Shown: positions 33,629 through 43,191, counted from the stretch's first letter. The stretch: DNA of 64,000 nucleotides from Bacteroidia bacterium (GCA_025996895.1 BNTW01000002.1:20395-84394); one strand, 5' to 3'. Translations and numbers: made by a program. The notes: generated from the letters alone by a model not told the origin.

Positions 33629-35032
33629 ATGTATCGTTTATTGATTAGTCTTATTTGCTTATTTACAGGAAATTATGTTTTCGGTGCACCGTTTAATCCG
33701 GAAGCATTGGTTAATTTTCTCGGTGCGGATTGCCTGAAACATGCCGAAGTGAGTTTTAATGTCGTGGATTTATCGACCGGAAAATCCTGTATCTCGTGGG
33801 ATGAAAAGCATTCTTTGACGCCGGCTTCGACGATGAAAGTCATAACCACTGCCACCGCTTTGGACGTGCTGGGCGGTAATTTTCAATACGAAACGGAAAT
33901 CGTTTATGACGGTGAAATTCGGGATTCCGTCTTGCGCGGAAATATTTATGTGAAAGGAGCGGGCGACCCAACCTTGGGCTCTGAATATATGGAAAAAGGC
34001 CGGACAGATTTTTTGCGCGATTGGCTGAACGGCGTCCGGCGAGCGGGCATTAAAGGTGTTATCGGCAATGTGGTGGTTTTGGATAATTTGTTCGGTTACG
34101 AAGGCGTTTCGCCCCGCTGGGTATTGGAGGATTTGGGAAACTATTATGCAGCAGGCATTTATGGCGTGAGCGTGTTCGACAATCTGTACCGGATTTATTT
34201 GCAGTCTTTCACACCGGGAAAAGAAACGACGATTTTGCGTACCGACCCTGAAATGCCGGCGGTTACTTTCCGCAACGAAATCAAATCGGGTGTCATCGAC
34301 GCAGACAGCTCAGCCATTTTCGGATTGCCGTTTTCGTCCGAACGGCGATTATACGGCTCTATTCCTCCCCGTCGAGCAACTTTTATGTTGAAAGGCGATA
34401 TTCCGGATCCCGGACTTTTGTTAGCAAATTGTTTTATCAAATACCTGCGTACAAGCGGTGTTCCGGTGAGTGGAGAGGCAACCACTTATCGACTTTCTTC
34501 CCAAACGCCCGCTCGCGAGCAACAACTTGCCGTAACTCGTTCCGAGCCGCTGGCAACGATTGCCCGTGTTACCAATGTGAAAAGTAACAATCATTATGCG
34601 GAACATTTGTATCAGCATTTGAAAACGGTCGATGGGATTTCAATACCGGATTTTTGGAAAAAGAAACAAATGGATGCTTCGGCGTTGTTCATGTACGACG
34701 GAAGCGGTTTATCGCCTTCTAACGCGGTTTCTGCCGAATTTTTGACGGATATTTTGGTATATATGTCTGATAATCCTGCGTTTTATCAATCCTTACCGGT
34801 AGCCGGAAAAGAGGGTACAGTCGCTTCTTTTCTGAAAAACACTTCGTTAATGGGAAAAGTGCATTTGAAATCGGGCAGTATTGCCAATGTTCAGGCATAC
34901 GCAGGATATGTAGAACGCGGCGGACAACAACGCTATGCTTTTGCGATAATTGTGAATAATTTTACCGGCAAACGCGCCGTGTTGCGGAAGCACCTTGAAC
35001 GCTTATTGGTCGGTCTTTTTGCGGACAATTAA
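33629..35032 (+). CDS. dacB: D-alanyl-D-alanine carboxypeptidase/endopeptidase (PBP4)
   Basis: This 467-residue exported protein has the PBP4 layout: signal peptide, SxxK nucleophile at Ser67 (PASTMK), an inserted domain between motifs one and two, SNN (about 317) and KSG (about 414). It trims or cuts cross-links in peptidoglycan in the periplasm. The gene ends by overlapping the convergent gldH gene by 30 bases. Length and motifs are typical for Bacteroidota DacB. Confidence 0.93.
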   Translation: MYRLLISLICLFTGNYVFGAPFNPEALVNFLGADCLKHAEVSFNVVDLSTGKSCISWDEKHSLTPASTMKVITTATALDVLGGNFQYETEIVYDGEIRDSVLRGNIYVKGAGDPTLGSEYMEKGRTDFLRDWLNGVRRAGIKGVIGNVVVLDNLFGYEGVSPRWVLEDLGNYYAAGIYGVSVFDNLYRIYLQSFTPGKETTILRTDPEMPAVTFRNEIKSGVIDADSSAIFGLPFSSERRLYGSIPPRRATFMLKGDIPDPGLLLANCFIKYLRTSGVPVSGEATTYRLSSQTPAREQQLAVTRSEPLATIARVTNVKSNNHYAEHLYQHLKTVDGISIPDFWKKKQMDASALFMYDGSGLSPSNAVSAEFLTDILVYMSDNPAFYQSLPVAGKEGTVASFLKNTSLMGKVHLKSGSIANVQAYAGYVERGGQQRYAFAIIVNNFTGKRAVLRKHLERLLVGLFADN

Positions 35033-35479
35033 CCCGATGTCCGAAATGCCGGTCAGCGGATTATTGCGCATTCCCTGCCGAATGGTGTAAGTGTAAGTGC
35101 CCGTATCGGGATATTGCACGTTCAGTTCGTAGGGAAAAGTGTAGGAAAACAGCCCGATACCTGTGCCGTACCATTTGCCGTAGTCATCGGCCAATTCCAC
35201 GTTAATCGTATCCGAGCGGACTTGTCCTTTCGGCATTTGATAATCCACAAACAGCCACAGATTGCGATAGGAATAATCGTTTGTGTTGCGGATTTCAAAA
35301 AAAATATCGTAAGCTTGCGAAATGTTTTTTATAGGTGCTTTGAAGCGTACTGCTTCGTGCAAGTCCCATTCCGAATTAGGAAACGACCGAAATTCGGAAT
35401 ACGCCTCTTTTCCTGAACACGCTATCAGAAAGAGAAGCAGTATTACGCTACAGATTCGCATCACTGTATGTTTATTCAT
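35003..35479 (-). CDS. gldH: GldH-type gliding/type IX-associated lipoprotein
   Basis: This 158-residue lipoprotein (ATG at 35479; lipobox FLIACSG) matches the GldH family: YSEFRSFPNSEWDLHEAVRF, then FFEIRNTNDYSYRNLWLFVDY and LADDYGKWYGTGIGLFSY. In flavobacteria GldH is required for gliding; it is widespread in non-gliding Bacteroidota. Its start overlaps the PSP1 gene by 8 bases (ATGAATAA), and its end overlaps dacB. A longer frame exists upstream but only within the PSP1 gene. Confidence 0.9.
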   Translation of the reverse strand: MNKHTVMRICSVILLLFLIACSGKEAYSEFRSFPNSEWDLHEAVRFKAPIKNISQAYDIFFEIRNTNDYSYRNLWLFVDYQMPKGQVRSDTINVELADDYGKWYGTGIGLFSYTFPYELNVQYPDTGTYTYTIRQGMRNNPLTGISDIGLIVRKKTDQ

Positions 35480-36623
35480 GATTGTTTCTCTGTTGATGAA
35501 CAAATTTCTGCGGCTCTTGTGGGCGATTGTTGAATTTTTTCTTGGGTTTTTTCTTTTTTCTCTGTCCATCGAAGCGCGTCAAACTTTCGTCCTGCAAAAT
35601 ATCCTGGTATTCTTTTTTCGGCTTCGCTTCGATTTCTTCCCGGTTCAGGCTTTTGGGTTTTTGCCCTTTTTTGTTTAGATTGATTACCTCAAAAGCTCTT
35701 TCGGTCGTAATTGTTACCACATTGGCCACTATATGTTTGTCGGTCGAATATTGCATCTGATTTTTGAAAACGTCCGTTTTGAAATGATAATAGGTAGCGT
35801 CCAGCGTTTCGAGCGGTATTTCGCGCGACGGATAACCGCGTTGCGCTTCCATATAATCATCGACTTCGTAATTCAAGCAACATTTGAGCTTCGCACATTG
35901 TCCCGCCAACTTTTGCGGGTTAAGAGAAATGTCTTGCAACCGCGCCGCGCCGGTCGAAACCGAAACAAAATTACTCACCCAACCTGAACAACACAATTCC
36001 CGACCACAGGGGCCAATGCCACCGATACGTCCGGCTTCCTGACGCGCGCCGATTTGTTTCATTTCGATACGTACGCGAAATGCTTCGGCCAAATCCTTAA
36101 TCAGTTGACGGAAATCCACCCTTTCGTCGGCGATATAATAAAAAATCGCTTTGTTGCCGTCTCCCTGATATTCCACGTCGCCGATTTTCATTTGCAATCC
36201 CAATTGTTCGGCAATTTTGCGTGACCGTATCATCGTTTGGTGTTCCTTCGCTTTGGCTTCTGTGTATTTCTCCAAATCGTTCGGCTTTGCTTTACGATAC
36301 ACTCGTCGAATTTCTGCGTCGGGACGAATGCGGTATTTCTTCATTTGAAGCAAAACCAGCTGTCCTGTCATAGTAACCGTGCCGATGTCGTGTCCCGGAT
36401 TAGACTCTACCGCCACCACATCGCCTTTTTCAAGCGGAATTTTCTCGCTGTTGAGGTAAAACCCTTTGCGCGTGTTTTTGAATTGCACCTCCACATATTG
36501 AGTGGCATTTTGCGATTCGGGAATGTCGCACAACCAGTCGTAAGTATTCAGCTTGTCGCACTGTTTTTTACAACAGCCTTTCGAGTTCATGCAACATTGT
36601 CCATTATATAATCGATATTCCAT
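35472..36623 (-). CDS. PSP1-domain protein (RicT/YaaT-like)
   Basis: This 383-residue protein has a Cys-rich N-terminus (CCMNSKGCCKKQC), the PSP1 core with GDVVAVESNPGHDIGTV and KIGDVEYQGDGNKAIFYY, and the conserved IGGIGPCGRELCC and KCCLNYE cysteine motifs that bind an Fe-S cluster with Ric partners in Bacillus. A basic tail rich in Lys (KKKKPKKK) follows. RicT-type proteins affect RNase Y action and development in Firmicutes; in Bacteroidota the role is unknown, but the pairing with gldH is typical. Confidence 0.9.
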   Translation of the reverse strand: MEYRLYNGQCCMNSKGCCKKQCDKLNTYDWLCDIPESQNATQYVEVQFKNTRKGFYLNSEKIPLEKGDVVAVESNPGHDIGTVTMTGQLVLLQMKKYRIRPDAEIRRVYRKAKPNDLEKYTEAKAKEHQTMIRSRKIAEQLGLQMKIGDVEYQGDGNKAIFYYIADERVDFRQLIKDLAEAFRVRIEMKQIGARQEAGRIGGIGPCGRELCCSGWVSNFVSVSTGAARLQDISLNPQKLAGQCAKLKCCLNYEVDDYMEAQRGYPSREIPLETLDATYYHFKTDVFKNQMQYSTDKHIVANVVTITTERAFEVINLNKKGQKPKSLNREEIEAKPKKEYQDILQDESLTRFDGQRKKKKPKKKFNNRPQEPQKFVHQQRNNHE

Positions 36624-36651
36624 ATATATTATACTATAATAAAATTAGATA

Positions 36652-36659
36652 CAAAAGTA
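36652..36659 (-). promoter_or_regulatory. -7 box of the PSP1-gldH operon
   Basis: TACTTTTG on the minus strand, 28 bases upstream of the PSP1 gene's ATG. The -33 side is weak. Confidence 0.5.
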
Positions 36660-36689
36660 GTGATTTTTATTTTTTAATCCTATCCATTG

Positions 36690-37445
36690 TCAACGCGGAC
36701 GCCCTTGCGGGAGAACAGTCGTTTTTTGATTTGAAACCGTGAAATTGCCGACAAAAACCGAATGTTGTTTTTGAGCGGGGAAATGGATATTGCCGTAAAT
36801 ACTTTCTACACGAAATCTTGCAGGAACGGAATATTGAGCCGAATACAATCCGTCATTTCTGATTGTATCAAGATGAACAAATGTCGAATCTTTACTTTCA
36901 ATATAAAACGTCAGCACAGGTGGAACGGTATCACAAACACCCAAGACAAGGCATTGGACGTCAAATTGTTTGAGCCCAAGCAAAGCTGCAGTATCCGTAC
37001 AGAAATCGTGAAGGTTTTCGCGTAAAGCCGATTGCAGAAAAAAAGCAGGCGAACGATACAAAACAATCGTATCAATCACCGTGAATTGGGCGATAAGTTG
37101 TTCGTTTTCTTTGTTCAATTGGGTTAATTCCGCATCGTATTTTTGAGAAATCCGGTTGTTTATTTTTATATATTTCTCCAAATGAGCATTATACCAAACA
37201 AGCGAAGTATCAAAAGCGGCTTCTGAAATCCGGTGTTTTTCAAAAACGGACTGAAGCAGTTTTTGCCGGCGTACCGAATCGTTGTAAAAAACCGCACTGT
37301 TGTTTTTAATTTCCTGCTCGGCAATGTACATATCGTATAAAACCGCTTCCATTTTACTGTCGGACAACACATTCAGCGGACGATTGGTGCAAGACGAAAG
37401 ATAAGCAAGGGCAAAAACGAATAAGATAAACGAATGCAGTTTCAA
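36690..37445 (-). CDS. DUF4296-domain lipoprotein
   Basis: This 251-residue lipoprotein (lipobox YLSSCTN) has the DUF4296 pattern: MEAVLYDMYIAEQEIK, then DSVRRQKLLQSVFEKHRISEAAFDTSLVWYNAH and a coiled segment ending in the 120s. The C-terminal half is beta-rich and not assigned. It overlaps lspA by 4 bases, the usual order in Bacteroidota. The function is unknown. Confidence 0.85.
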   Translation of the reverse strand: MKLHSFILFVFALAYLSSCTNRPLNVLSDSKMEAVLYDMYIAEQEIKNNSAVFYNDSVRRQKLLQSVFEKHRISEAAFDTSLVWYNAHLEKYIKINNRISQKYDAELTQLNKENEQLIAQFTVIDTIVLYRSPAFFLQSALRENLHDFCTDTAALLGLKQFDVQCLVLGVCDTVPPVLTFYIESKDSTFVHLDTIRNDGLYSAQYSVPARFRVESIYGNIHFPAQKQHSVFVGNFTVSNQKTTVLPQGRPR

Positions 37446-38083
37446 TTTTTTTGTTTTTTCAAAAACGACGGAAAAACATTTTCACTTTCTACAAACGTAT
37501 TCCTGTAAAAAAGGATTAAAACGATAATTCCCACACTGATAGAGGCGTCGGCCAAATTGAAAATATAACGGAAAAATAAAAATTCCGTCCCACCGACAAA
37601 CGGTATCCATGACGGCCAAACAAACTCAAACAGAGGGAAATAGAACATATCGACGACTTTGCCGTATAGCCATGTTCCGTAACCGCCTTCCGGTGGAAAC
37701 AGCGTGGCAACCGAATAAAACGTACTTTCGTTAAATATCACGCCGTAAAAAATACTGTCTATAATATTTCCGACCGCTCCGGCAAAAATCAGCGAAACAC
37801 AAATAATATATCCCATAGAAAAATTTCGCTTTACTAAGAGATACAGGTAATAAATCATTACAATCGAAGCAATTATGCGGAAGATAGACAAAAATAATTT
37901 TCCAATCACTTCAATACCCATTGCCATACCGGGGTTTTCTACAAAACGAATGAGAAACCAACTCGTGATACGAATATCTTCACCCAAAGTCAAATGAGTT
38001 TTCACCCAAATTTTGAGTATTTGGTCGACAATCAAAATGAATAAAATAACGGCTACAGCCCAAAAGCCTTTTGACAACTTCAT
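37442..38083 (-). CDS. lspA: Lipoprotein signal peptidase
   Basis: This 213-residue inner-membrane aspartyl peptidase cleaves prolipoprotein signal peptides. Four hydrophobic helices and both catalytic aspartates are visible: GAVGNIIDSIFYG and IFNLADASIS. It is longer than the E. coli enzyme (about 165) because of the loop around FPPEGGYGTWLYGKVVDMFYFPLFEF, which is normal in Bacteroidota. It directly follows the dksA-like gene with no gap. Confidence 0.95.
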   Translation of the reverse strand: MKLSKGFWAVAVILFILIVDQILKIWVKTHLTLGEDIRITSWFLIRFVENPGMAMGIEVIGKLFLSIFRIIASIVMIYYLYLLVKRNFSMGYIICVSLIFAGAVGNIIDSIFYGVIFNESTFYSVATLFPPEGGYGTWLYGKVVDMFYFPLFEFVWPSWIPFVGGTEFLFFRYIFNLADASISVGIIVLILFYRNTFVESENVFPSFLKKQKN

Positions 38084-38461
38084 TTATTTTTGTCCCTGTT
38101 TAGCTTCAATACTTAACGTGGCATGCGGAACGGCACGTAACCTTTCTTTCGGAATTAATTTACCCGTTTCGCGACAAATGCCGTACGTTTTATTTTCGAT
38201 ACGTACCAATGCTGCCTGCAAATTCTGGATAAATTTCATTTGGCGTTGCGCCAAACGGCCGGCTTCTTCCTTCGACAGAGTAGCCGCACCTTCCTCCAAC
38301 ACTTTGAACGTGGGAGAAGTGTCCGTTACGTCGTTTCCGTCCGTATTCATTAGCGTCGCCTTCAGCAGGTCGTAATCACGCTTTGCCATTTCCAATTTCT
38401 CGTTGATAATCGCACGAAATTCATCTAATTCGGCGTCCGAATATCTTGTCTTTTCACTCAT
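38084..38461 (-). CDS. DksA/TraR-family transcription regulator
   Basis: This 125-residue protein has the coiled-coil N-terminal half (ELDEFRAIINEKLEMAKRDYDLLKA) and the C-terminal finger YGICRETGKLIPKERLRAVPHATLS. Only one cysteine of the four-cysteine zinc site remains, as is common for the Bacteroidota branch. DksA-type proteins bind RNA polymerase through the secondary channel. It has its own promoter and is followed directly by lspA. Confidence 0.9.
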   Translation of the reverse strand: MSEKTRYSDAELDEFRAIINEKLEMAKRDYDLLKATLMNTDGNDVTDTSPTFKVLEEGAATLSKEEAGRLAQRQMKFIQNLQAALVRIENKTYGICRETGKLIPKERLRAVPHATLSIEAKQGQK

Positions 38462-38477
38462 AATTTTAAAATTTTGT

Positions 38478-38509
38478 CAAAAGTAGTGTTTTCTATTTGA
38501 ATATACAAA
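38478..38509 (-). promoter_or_regulatory. Promoter of the dksA-like gene
   Basis: Minus strand TTTG (38506-38509), 20 bases, TACTTTTG (38478-38485), 16 bases before the ATG. It lies between the ileS stop and the gene, so dksA-lspA can be read apart from ileS. Confidence 0.65.
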
Positions 38510-38511
38510 CA

Positions 38512-41500
38512 CTATGCTTTTTCTACTTTCACAAACAGCTTGAAATCGTCCAAATCCAACTCGATACCATCCGTTAAATCGGTTATAATCAATCTATTAG
38601 CTAAAACTTGATTCGCTATATATTGTTTATATTCTTCGACTGCTTCGTTAATCCGATTGTCCGATTGAAGCGTAACTTTAATCTTATCGACAATTTCGTA
38701 TCCGTTCGATTTGCGGATATTTTGTATCCGGTTGACCAATTCGCGGGCAATTCCCTCTTTTTTCAATTCGCCGGTAATCGTAATATCCAGAGCGACAGTG
38801 AGATTGCCCTCGTTGGCCACCAGCCAGCCCGGAATATCTTCCGAAATAATTTCGACGTCTTGCATAGTAATTTCTGTCATTTGTCCGGCAACCGAAAGCG
38901 TGATTTGTCCGTTCTTTTCTAATTCAAGGATTTTTTCCTGCGATATTCCGGCAATCGTAGCGGCCAAGTCTTTCATGATTTTTCCGTAACGCGGGCCTAA
39001 TTTCTTGAAATCGGGCTTTACTTTTTTTACCAGAATACCCGCTGCATTATCTACATAGCGAATTTCCTTCACATTCACTTCGTTTAAAATCAACGCCTGA
39101 ATGGCTTCTATCGCTTCTTTCTGATGATTATCCAAAACCGGCACCATGATTGACGAAAGCGGCTGACGCACTTTGATATTCACTTTCCGGCGCAAAGCCA
39201 ACACCATCGAAGAGATGCGTTGTGCAATTTCCATTTTTTCTTCCAATGCCTTATCAATCAACGACTCGTCGGCAACCGGAAAATCGGTCAAATGCACGGA
39301 GAGTGGAGAGTGGAGAGTGGAGAGTGGAGAGTTTTGGACTAAATCGCAATAAAGTTTATCGGCATAGAACGGAGCAATCGGGGACATCAGTTGTGCAACG
39401 GCTTTCAGGCAAGCATAAAGCGTTTGATAGGCAGAAAATTTATCGGTGTTCATTTCTCCGCCCCAGAAGCGTTTGCGGTTTAAGCGGACATACCAATTAC
39501 TCAAATTGTCATTGACAAAATCGTTAATGGCGCGTCCGGCTTTGGTCGGCTCGTAAGTAGAAAAATGTTCATCAACTTCTTTTATCAACGAATTTAAGAG
39601 TGAGAGAATCCAGCGGTCGATTTCCGGCTGGTCTTCCCACGCCACGCTCGGCTCTGTCGTATCAAAACCATCTACATTGGCATAGAGCGCGAAGAACGAA
39701 TAGGTGTTATAGAGCGTTCCGAAAAATTTGCGGCGAGCCTCTTCTATGCCTTCCGGGTCGAATTTCAGATTGTCCCAAGGGCTGGCATTCGTAACCATGT
39801 ACCACCGCAAAGGGTCGGAGCCGTGAATGGCAATCGTTTCAAACGGATCGACACCGTTGCCCAAGCGTTTCGACATTTTGTTGCCGTTTTTGTCCAGCAC
39901 TAAACCGGTAGAAATCACATTTTTGAACGCTACCGATTTTTTAATCATCGTACTGATAGCGTGTAGAGTGAAAAACCATCCGCGCGTTTGGTCAACTCCC
40001 TCAGAAATGAAATCTGCGGGGAAGAAAGCCTGCTTAGCAGGGGATTCCGCGTCAAGCGCGGAATGACAGGGTATAGCGTCTTTGTTTTCAAACGGATAAT
40101 GCAGTTGTGCAAACGGCATTGCGCCCGAATCAAACCATACGTCTATCAAGTCCGATTCGCGTTTCATCGGTTTTCCGCTTTCGGAAACCAAAATGATATT
40201 ATCGACAAACGGACGGTGCAAGTCGATGTTTTCGACTGCATAGTTTTCTTTCGTATAAACGTCCGGTTGGAAATTTTTGTACGGATTTTCCTGCATCATA
40301 CCTGCCGCAACGGATTTGTTGATTTCTGCTATCAATTCCGCTACCGAGCCGATACATTTTTCTTCCGCGCCGTCTTCCGTGCGCCAGATAGGCAACGGCG
40401 TGCCCCAATAGCGCGAGCGCGATAAATTCCAATCCTGCAAGTTTTCGAGCCATTTACCAAAACGTCCCGAGCCGGTTGATTGCGGTTTCCAATTAATCGT
40501 GTTGTTCAACTCAATCATTTCGTCTTTGATGGCAGTCGTGCGGATAAACCAACTGTCTAACGGATAATACAATACCGGTTTATCGGTGCGCCAGCAATGC
40601 GGATAATTGTGCGTGTGCTTTTCTATTTTGAACGCTAAACCCTGCTGTTTCAACATCACACAAATATCAATATCCAGCGTCGTGTCGGCGTCCGTCAGGT
40701 TGTTGTCGTAACTGTTTTTCACAAACCGTCCGGCAAATTCGGCATAAAGCGGAACATTGACGTGTGTTTTCACAAAATTCGGATCTAAATCGTCTAAATT
40801 GTAAAATTTACCGGTCTGATCGACCATCGGCCGGCGGAAACCATCTTTGTCTGTAAGCAACATCGGTGGCACTCGGTTTGCTTTCGCCACGCGGTCGTCG
40901 TCCGCACCGAAAGTCGGCGCGATATGCACAATTCCCGTACCGTCTTCGGTGGTTACAAAATCACCGGTGATTACGCGAAACGCACCGTCGCCCGGATTTA
41001 CCCACGGAATCAATTGTTCATATTCTATTCCTGCCAATTCCGCCCCTTTGAATTTTTGCAAAATTTCGTATTCCTGTTTTGCCAAAACATTCGGCACTAA
41101 AACTTCTGCCAAAATCAAATTCACAGCCTCTTTTGTATAGGGGTTTTGCGTTTTCACAAGCGCGTAATCAATATTTGCCCCAATGCAAAGCGCAGTATTA
41201 GAGGGCAAAGTCCAAGGCGTCGTAGTCCAAGCCAAAAAGTATGCCGGCAGCCCGTTCGTAATTCGTAATTCGTAATTCGTAATTTTAAATTGTGCAATAC
41301 AAGTGGTGTCTTTCACATCGCGATAGCAACCGGGCTGATTGAGTTCGTGCGTACTCAAACCTGTTCCCGCTGCGGGCGAATAGGGCTGAATGGTATAGCC
41401 TTTATATAATAATCCTTTCTTATACAGTTCTTTAAGCAGATACCAAAGCGTTTCGATGTAGCGGTTGTCGTAAGTGATATATGGATTTTCCATATCCACC

Positions 41501-41928
41501 CAATAGCCCATTTTTTTCGTCAAATCTTCCCATTCTTTGGTATATTTCATCACGTCTTTGCGGCAGGCGGCGTTGTATTCCTCAACGGAAATCTTTTTAC
41601 CGATGTCTTCTTTGGTAATGCCCAAAGCCTTTTCCACGCCCAATTCCACCGGCAGACCGTGTGTATCCCAACCGGCTTTCCGATTGACCAAAAAGCCTTT
41701 CATGGTTTTGTAGCGGCAGAAAATATCCTTAATACTGCGGGCAATCACGTGATGGATACCCGGCATTCCGTTGGCCGAAGGCGGCCCTTCATAAAACACA
41801 AAAGAAGGGGAATTTTCCCTGATTTTCAGACTTTTATGGAAAATATCGTTTTCTTCCCAACGCTTTAATACCTCTTGATTGATGTCCGATAAGTCAAATT
41901 TGTTGTATTCGGCAAATTTCTTACTCAT
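38512..41928 (-). CDS. ileS: Isoleucyl-tRNA synthetase with three in-frame repeat insertions
   Basis: This 1138-residue class I synthetase has the HIGH-like motif GMPGIHHVIA, editing-domain segments LAWTTTPWTLPSNTAL and GTGIVHIAPTFGADD, the GWFFTLHAIST region, and the KMSKR loop GNKMSKRLGN. Three stretches have no counterpart in the family and are encoded by repeats: KITNYELRITN (about 214-225, editing-domain entrance), CHSALDAESP (about 620-630, just before FPADFI) and NSPLSTLHSPLS (about 865-877, anticodon-binding part). The frame is kept throughout and the core motifs are intact, so the enzyme is presumably active. Confidence 0.96.
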   Translation of the reverse strand: MSKKFAEYNKFDLSDINQEVLKRWEENDIFHKSLKIRENSPSFVFYEGPPSANGMPGIHHVIARSIKDIFCRYKTMKGFLVNRKAGWDTHGLPVELGVEKALGITKEDIGKKISVEEYNAACRKDVMKYTKEWEDLTKKMGYWVDMENPYITYDNRYIETLWYLLKELYKKGLLYKGYTIQPYSPAAGTGLSTHELNQPGCYRDVKDTTCIAQFKITNYELRITNGLPAYFLAWTTTPWTLPSNTALCIGANIDYALVKTQNPYTKEAVNLILAEVLVPNVLAKQEYEILQKFKGAELAGIEYEQLIPWVNPGDGAFRVITGDFVTTEDGTGIVHIAPTFGADDDRVAKANRVPPMLLTDKDGFRRPMVDQTGKFYNLDDLDPNFVKTHVNVPLYAEFAGRFVKNSYDNNLTDADTTLDIDICVMLKQQGLAFKIEKHTHNYPHCWRTDKPVLYYPLDSWFIRTTAIKDEMIELNNTINWKPQSTGSGRFGKWLENLQDWNLSRSRYWGTPLPIWRTEDGAEEKCIGSVAELIAEINKSVAAGMMQENPYKNFQPDVYTKENYAVENIDLHRPFVDNIILVSESGKPMKRESDLIDVWFDSGAMPFAQLHYPFENKDAIPCHSALDAESPAKQAFFPADFISEGVDQTRGWFFTLHAISTMIKKSVAFKNVISTGLVLDKNGNKMSKRLGNGVDPFETIAIHGSDPLRWYMVTNASPWDNLKFDPEGIEEARRKFFGTLYNTYSFFALYANVDGFDTTEPSVAWEDQPEIDRWILSLLNSLIKEVDEHFSTYEPTKAGRAINDFVNDNLSNWYVRLNRKRFWGGEMNTDKFSAYQTLYACLKAVAQLMSPIAPFYADKLYCDLVQNSPLSTLHSPLSVHLTDFPVADESLIDKALEEKMEIAQRISSMVLALRRKVNIKVRQPLSSIMVPVLDNHQKEAIEAIQALILNEVNVKEIRYVDNAAGILVKKVKPDFKKLGPRYGKIMKDLAATIAGISQEKILELEKNGQITLSVAGQMTEITMQDVEIISEDIPGWLVANEGNLTVALDITITGELKKEGIARELVNRIQNIRKSNGYEIVDKIKVTLQSDNRINEAVEEYKQYIANQVLANRLIITDLTDGIELDLDDFKLFVKVEKA
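39299..39332. repeat. GGAGAGT tandem repeat inside ileS
   Basis: About five copies of the 7-mer GGAGAGT in tandem, read on the minus strand as SPLSTLHSPLS. Seven-base units do not keep frame singly, so three full units or compensating bases are needed. Confidence 0.8.
40040..40068. repeat. CHSALDAESP-type repeat inside ileS
   Basis: ATTCCGCG-TCAAG-CGCGGAAT forms an 8-bp-stem hairpin flanked by GGG and GACA. It is of the same family as the rfbB and 15951 repeats, translated in frame. Confidence 0.8.
41255..41286. repeat. AATTACGAATTA-type repeat inside ileS
   Basis: Three tandem ATTCGTA units on the plus strand, read on the minus strand as ITNYELRITN. Same family as the tail of the thiS-like gene. 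Confidence 0.8.
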
Positions 41929-41960
41929 ATTAATTGTCCTACTTTATCAAAAATAAGGCA

Positions 41961-41991
41961 CAAAGGTAAGCATTTATTTCGTTTTAGACAA
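41961..41991 (-). promoter_or_regulatory. Promoter of ileS
   Basis: Minus strand TTG (41989-41991), 20 bases, TACCTTTG (41961-41968), 32 bases upstream of the ileS ATG. It overlaps the end of the upstream permease gene. Confidence 0.65.
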
Positions 41992-43191
41992 CGCCTTTAC
42001 CGGATACAATGCTGCCAAAAATCCGATGCTCAACGCAGCAACAAGAACGAAAAGCAAGTCGGGAATTTCGATTTTTACTGGATAGAAATCGGTGGCAAAG
42101 GCACCGTTTCCGCCGCCTAACTTAATCCAGCCGAAATGAGATTGTCCCAGACAGAGCAATACGCCGAGAACAATGCCGACGAACGTTCCCAATGTGGAAA
42201 TCAACCAGCCTTCCAACAGGAAGATGTTGGAAATCAATCGATTGTCTGCACCCAAATGGCGAAGCGTTTGAATGTCGTCTTTTTTATCGACCAGCAACAT
42301 CGACAGCGAGCCAATCACGTTGAACACGGCAATCAGCAGGATAAAACACAGCATCAAGAACGTAACCCATTTTTCGATACTAATCATTTTAAAAGCGGAT
42401 TCCTGTTGCTCGTAGCGGTTTTTTACTTCAAAATCGTCACCGAGTGTCTGCCGGATTTTTTTCTGAACAGCAGAGAGATTAGCTCCGTCTTTTAACCGGA
42501 TTTCCCATGCGCCGACTTGCGTAGAGTAATCCAGCAATTCGCGTGCAAAATCCAATGATACAATAATATAATTATCGTCATACACCGGCTGGCTCACGCG
42601 GAAAACAGATGCGATATAGGCATAATCGACATTGAACGACGACATCGGATTGGCCAAATTGACCTGCGCGTTGCGTTTCGGCGCGTAAATCGTCAGTGGG
42701 GAAATAAATTGCGCATTCATGCCCAAGTTGCTTGCCACGCCGATACCGAGATTAGCAAATGTATGTCCGTTTTCCTGCAACTGAAATTCGCCATCAAACA
42801 AAATGTCAGGAACAGCAATTAATTCACTAAAATTGTCCGACACACCTTTCAGGACGACCGGCACTTGGCGTTCCTTGTATTTCACCAGCACATTATCTTC
42901 CAGCGTTTCGGTGATAACGGCAATTTCGGGCAGCGAGCGGATTTGCAAAAACGGCTCACCGGCCGGCTCAAACACTTTACCTTTGACGGCCGTGATTTTC
43001 AATTCGGGGTCGAATGAACTGAACATATCGGCCACCAAGCCCTGAAATCCGTTGAAAACCGACAACGTGCAGACGGTTGCCAGTGTCGCCACAGCCACAC
43101 CACATACCGCTATCAGCGAAATGATGTTGATAGCATTGTGCGATTTCTTGGAAAAAAGATACCGCTTGGCGATATAGAGCGGCAGTTTCAA
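41974..43191 (-). CDS. LolC/LolE-type ABC transporter permease
   Basis: This 405-residue inner-membrane protein has an N-terminal helix after KRYLFSKKSHNAINIISLIAVCGVAVATLATVC, a periplasmic domain of about 220 residues, and three C-terminal helices (WVTFLMLCFILLIAVFNVIGSLSML, the LEGWLISTLGTFVGIVLGVLLC stretch and the last). The layout fits FtsX/MacB-type permeases, best the LolC/E lipoprotein-release branch. No ATP-binding partner is adjacent; lptB at 61840 is not its partner. It overlaps rbfA by 4 bases. Confidence 0.88.
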   Translation of the reverse strand: MKLPLYIAKRYLFSKKSHNAINIISLIAVCGVAVATLATVCTLSVFNGFQGLVADMFSSFDPELKITAVKGKVFEPAGEPFLQIRSLPEIAVITETLEDNVLVKYKERQVPVVLKGVSDNFSELIAVPDILFDGEFQLQENGHTFANLGIGVASNLGMNAQFISPLTIYAPKRNAQVNLANPMSSFNVDYAYIASVFRVSQPVYDDNYIIVSLDFARELLDYSTQVGAWEIRLKDGANLSAVQKKIRQTLGDDFEVKNRYEQQESAFKMISIEKWVTFLMLCFILLIAVFNVIGSLSMLLVDKKDDIQTLRHLGADNRLISNIFLLEGWLISTLGTFVGIVLGVLLCLGQSHFGWIKLGGGNGAFATDFYPVKIEIPDLLFVLVAALSIGFLAALYPVKALSKTK

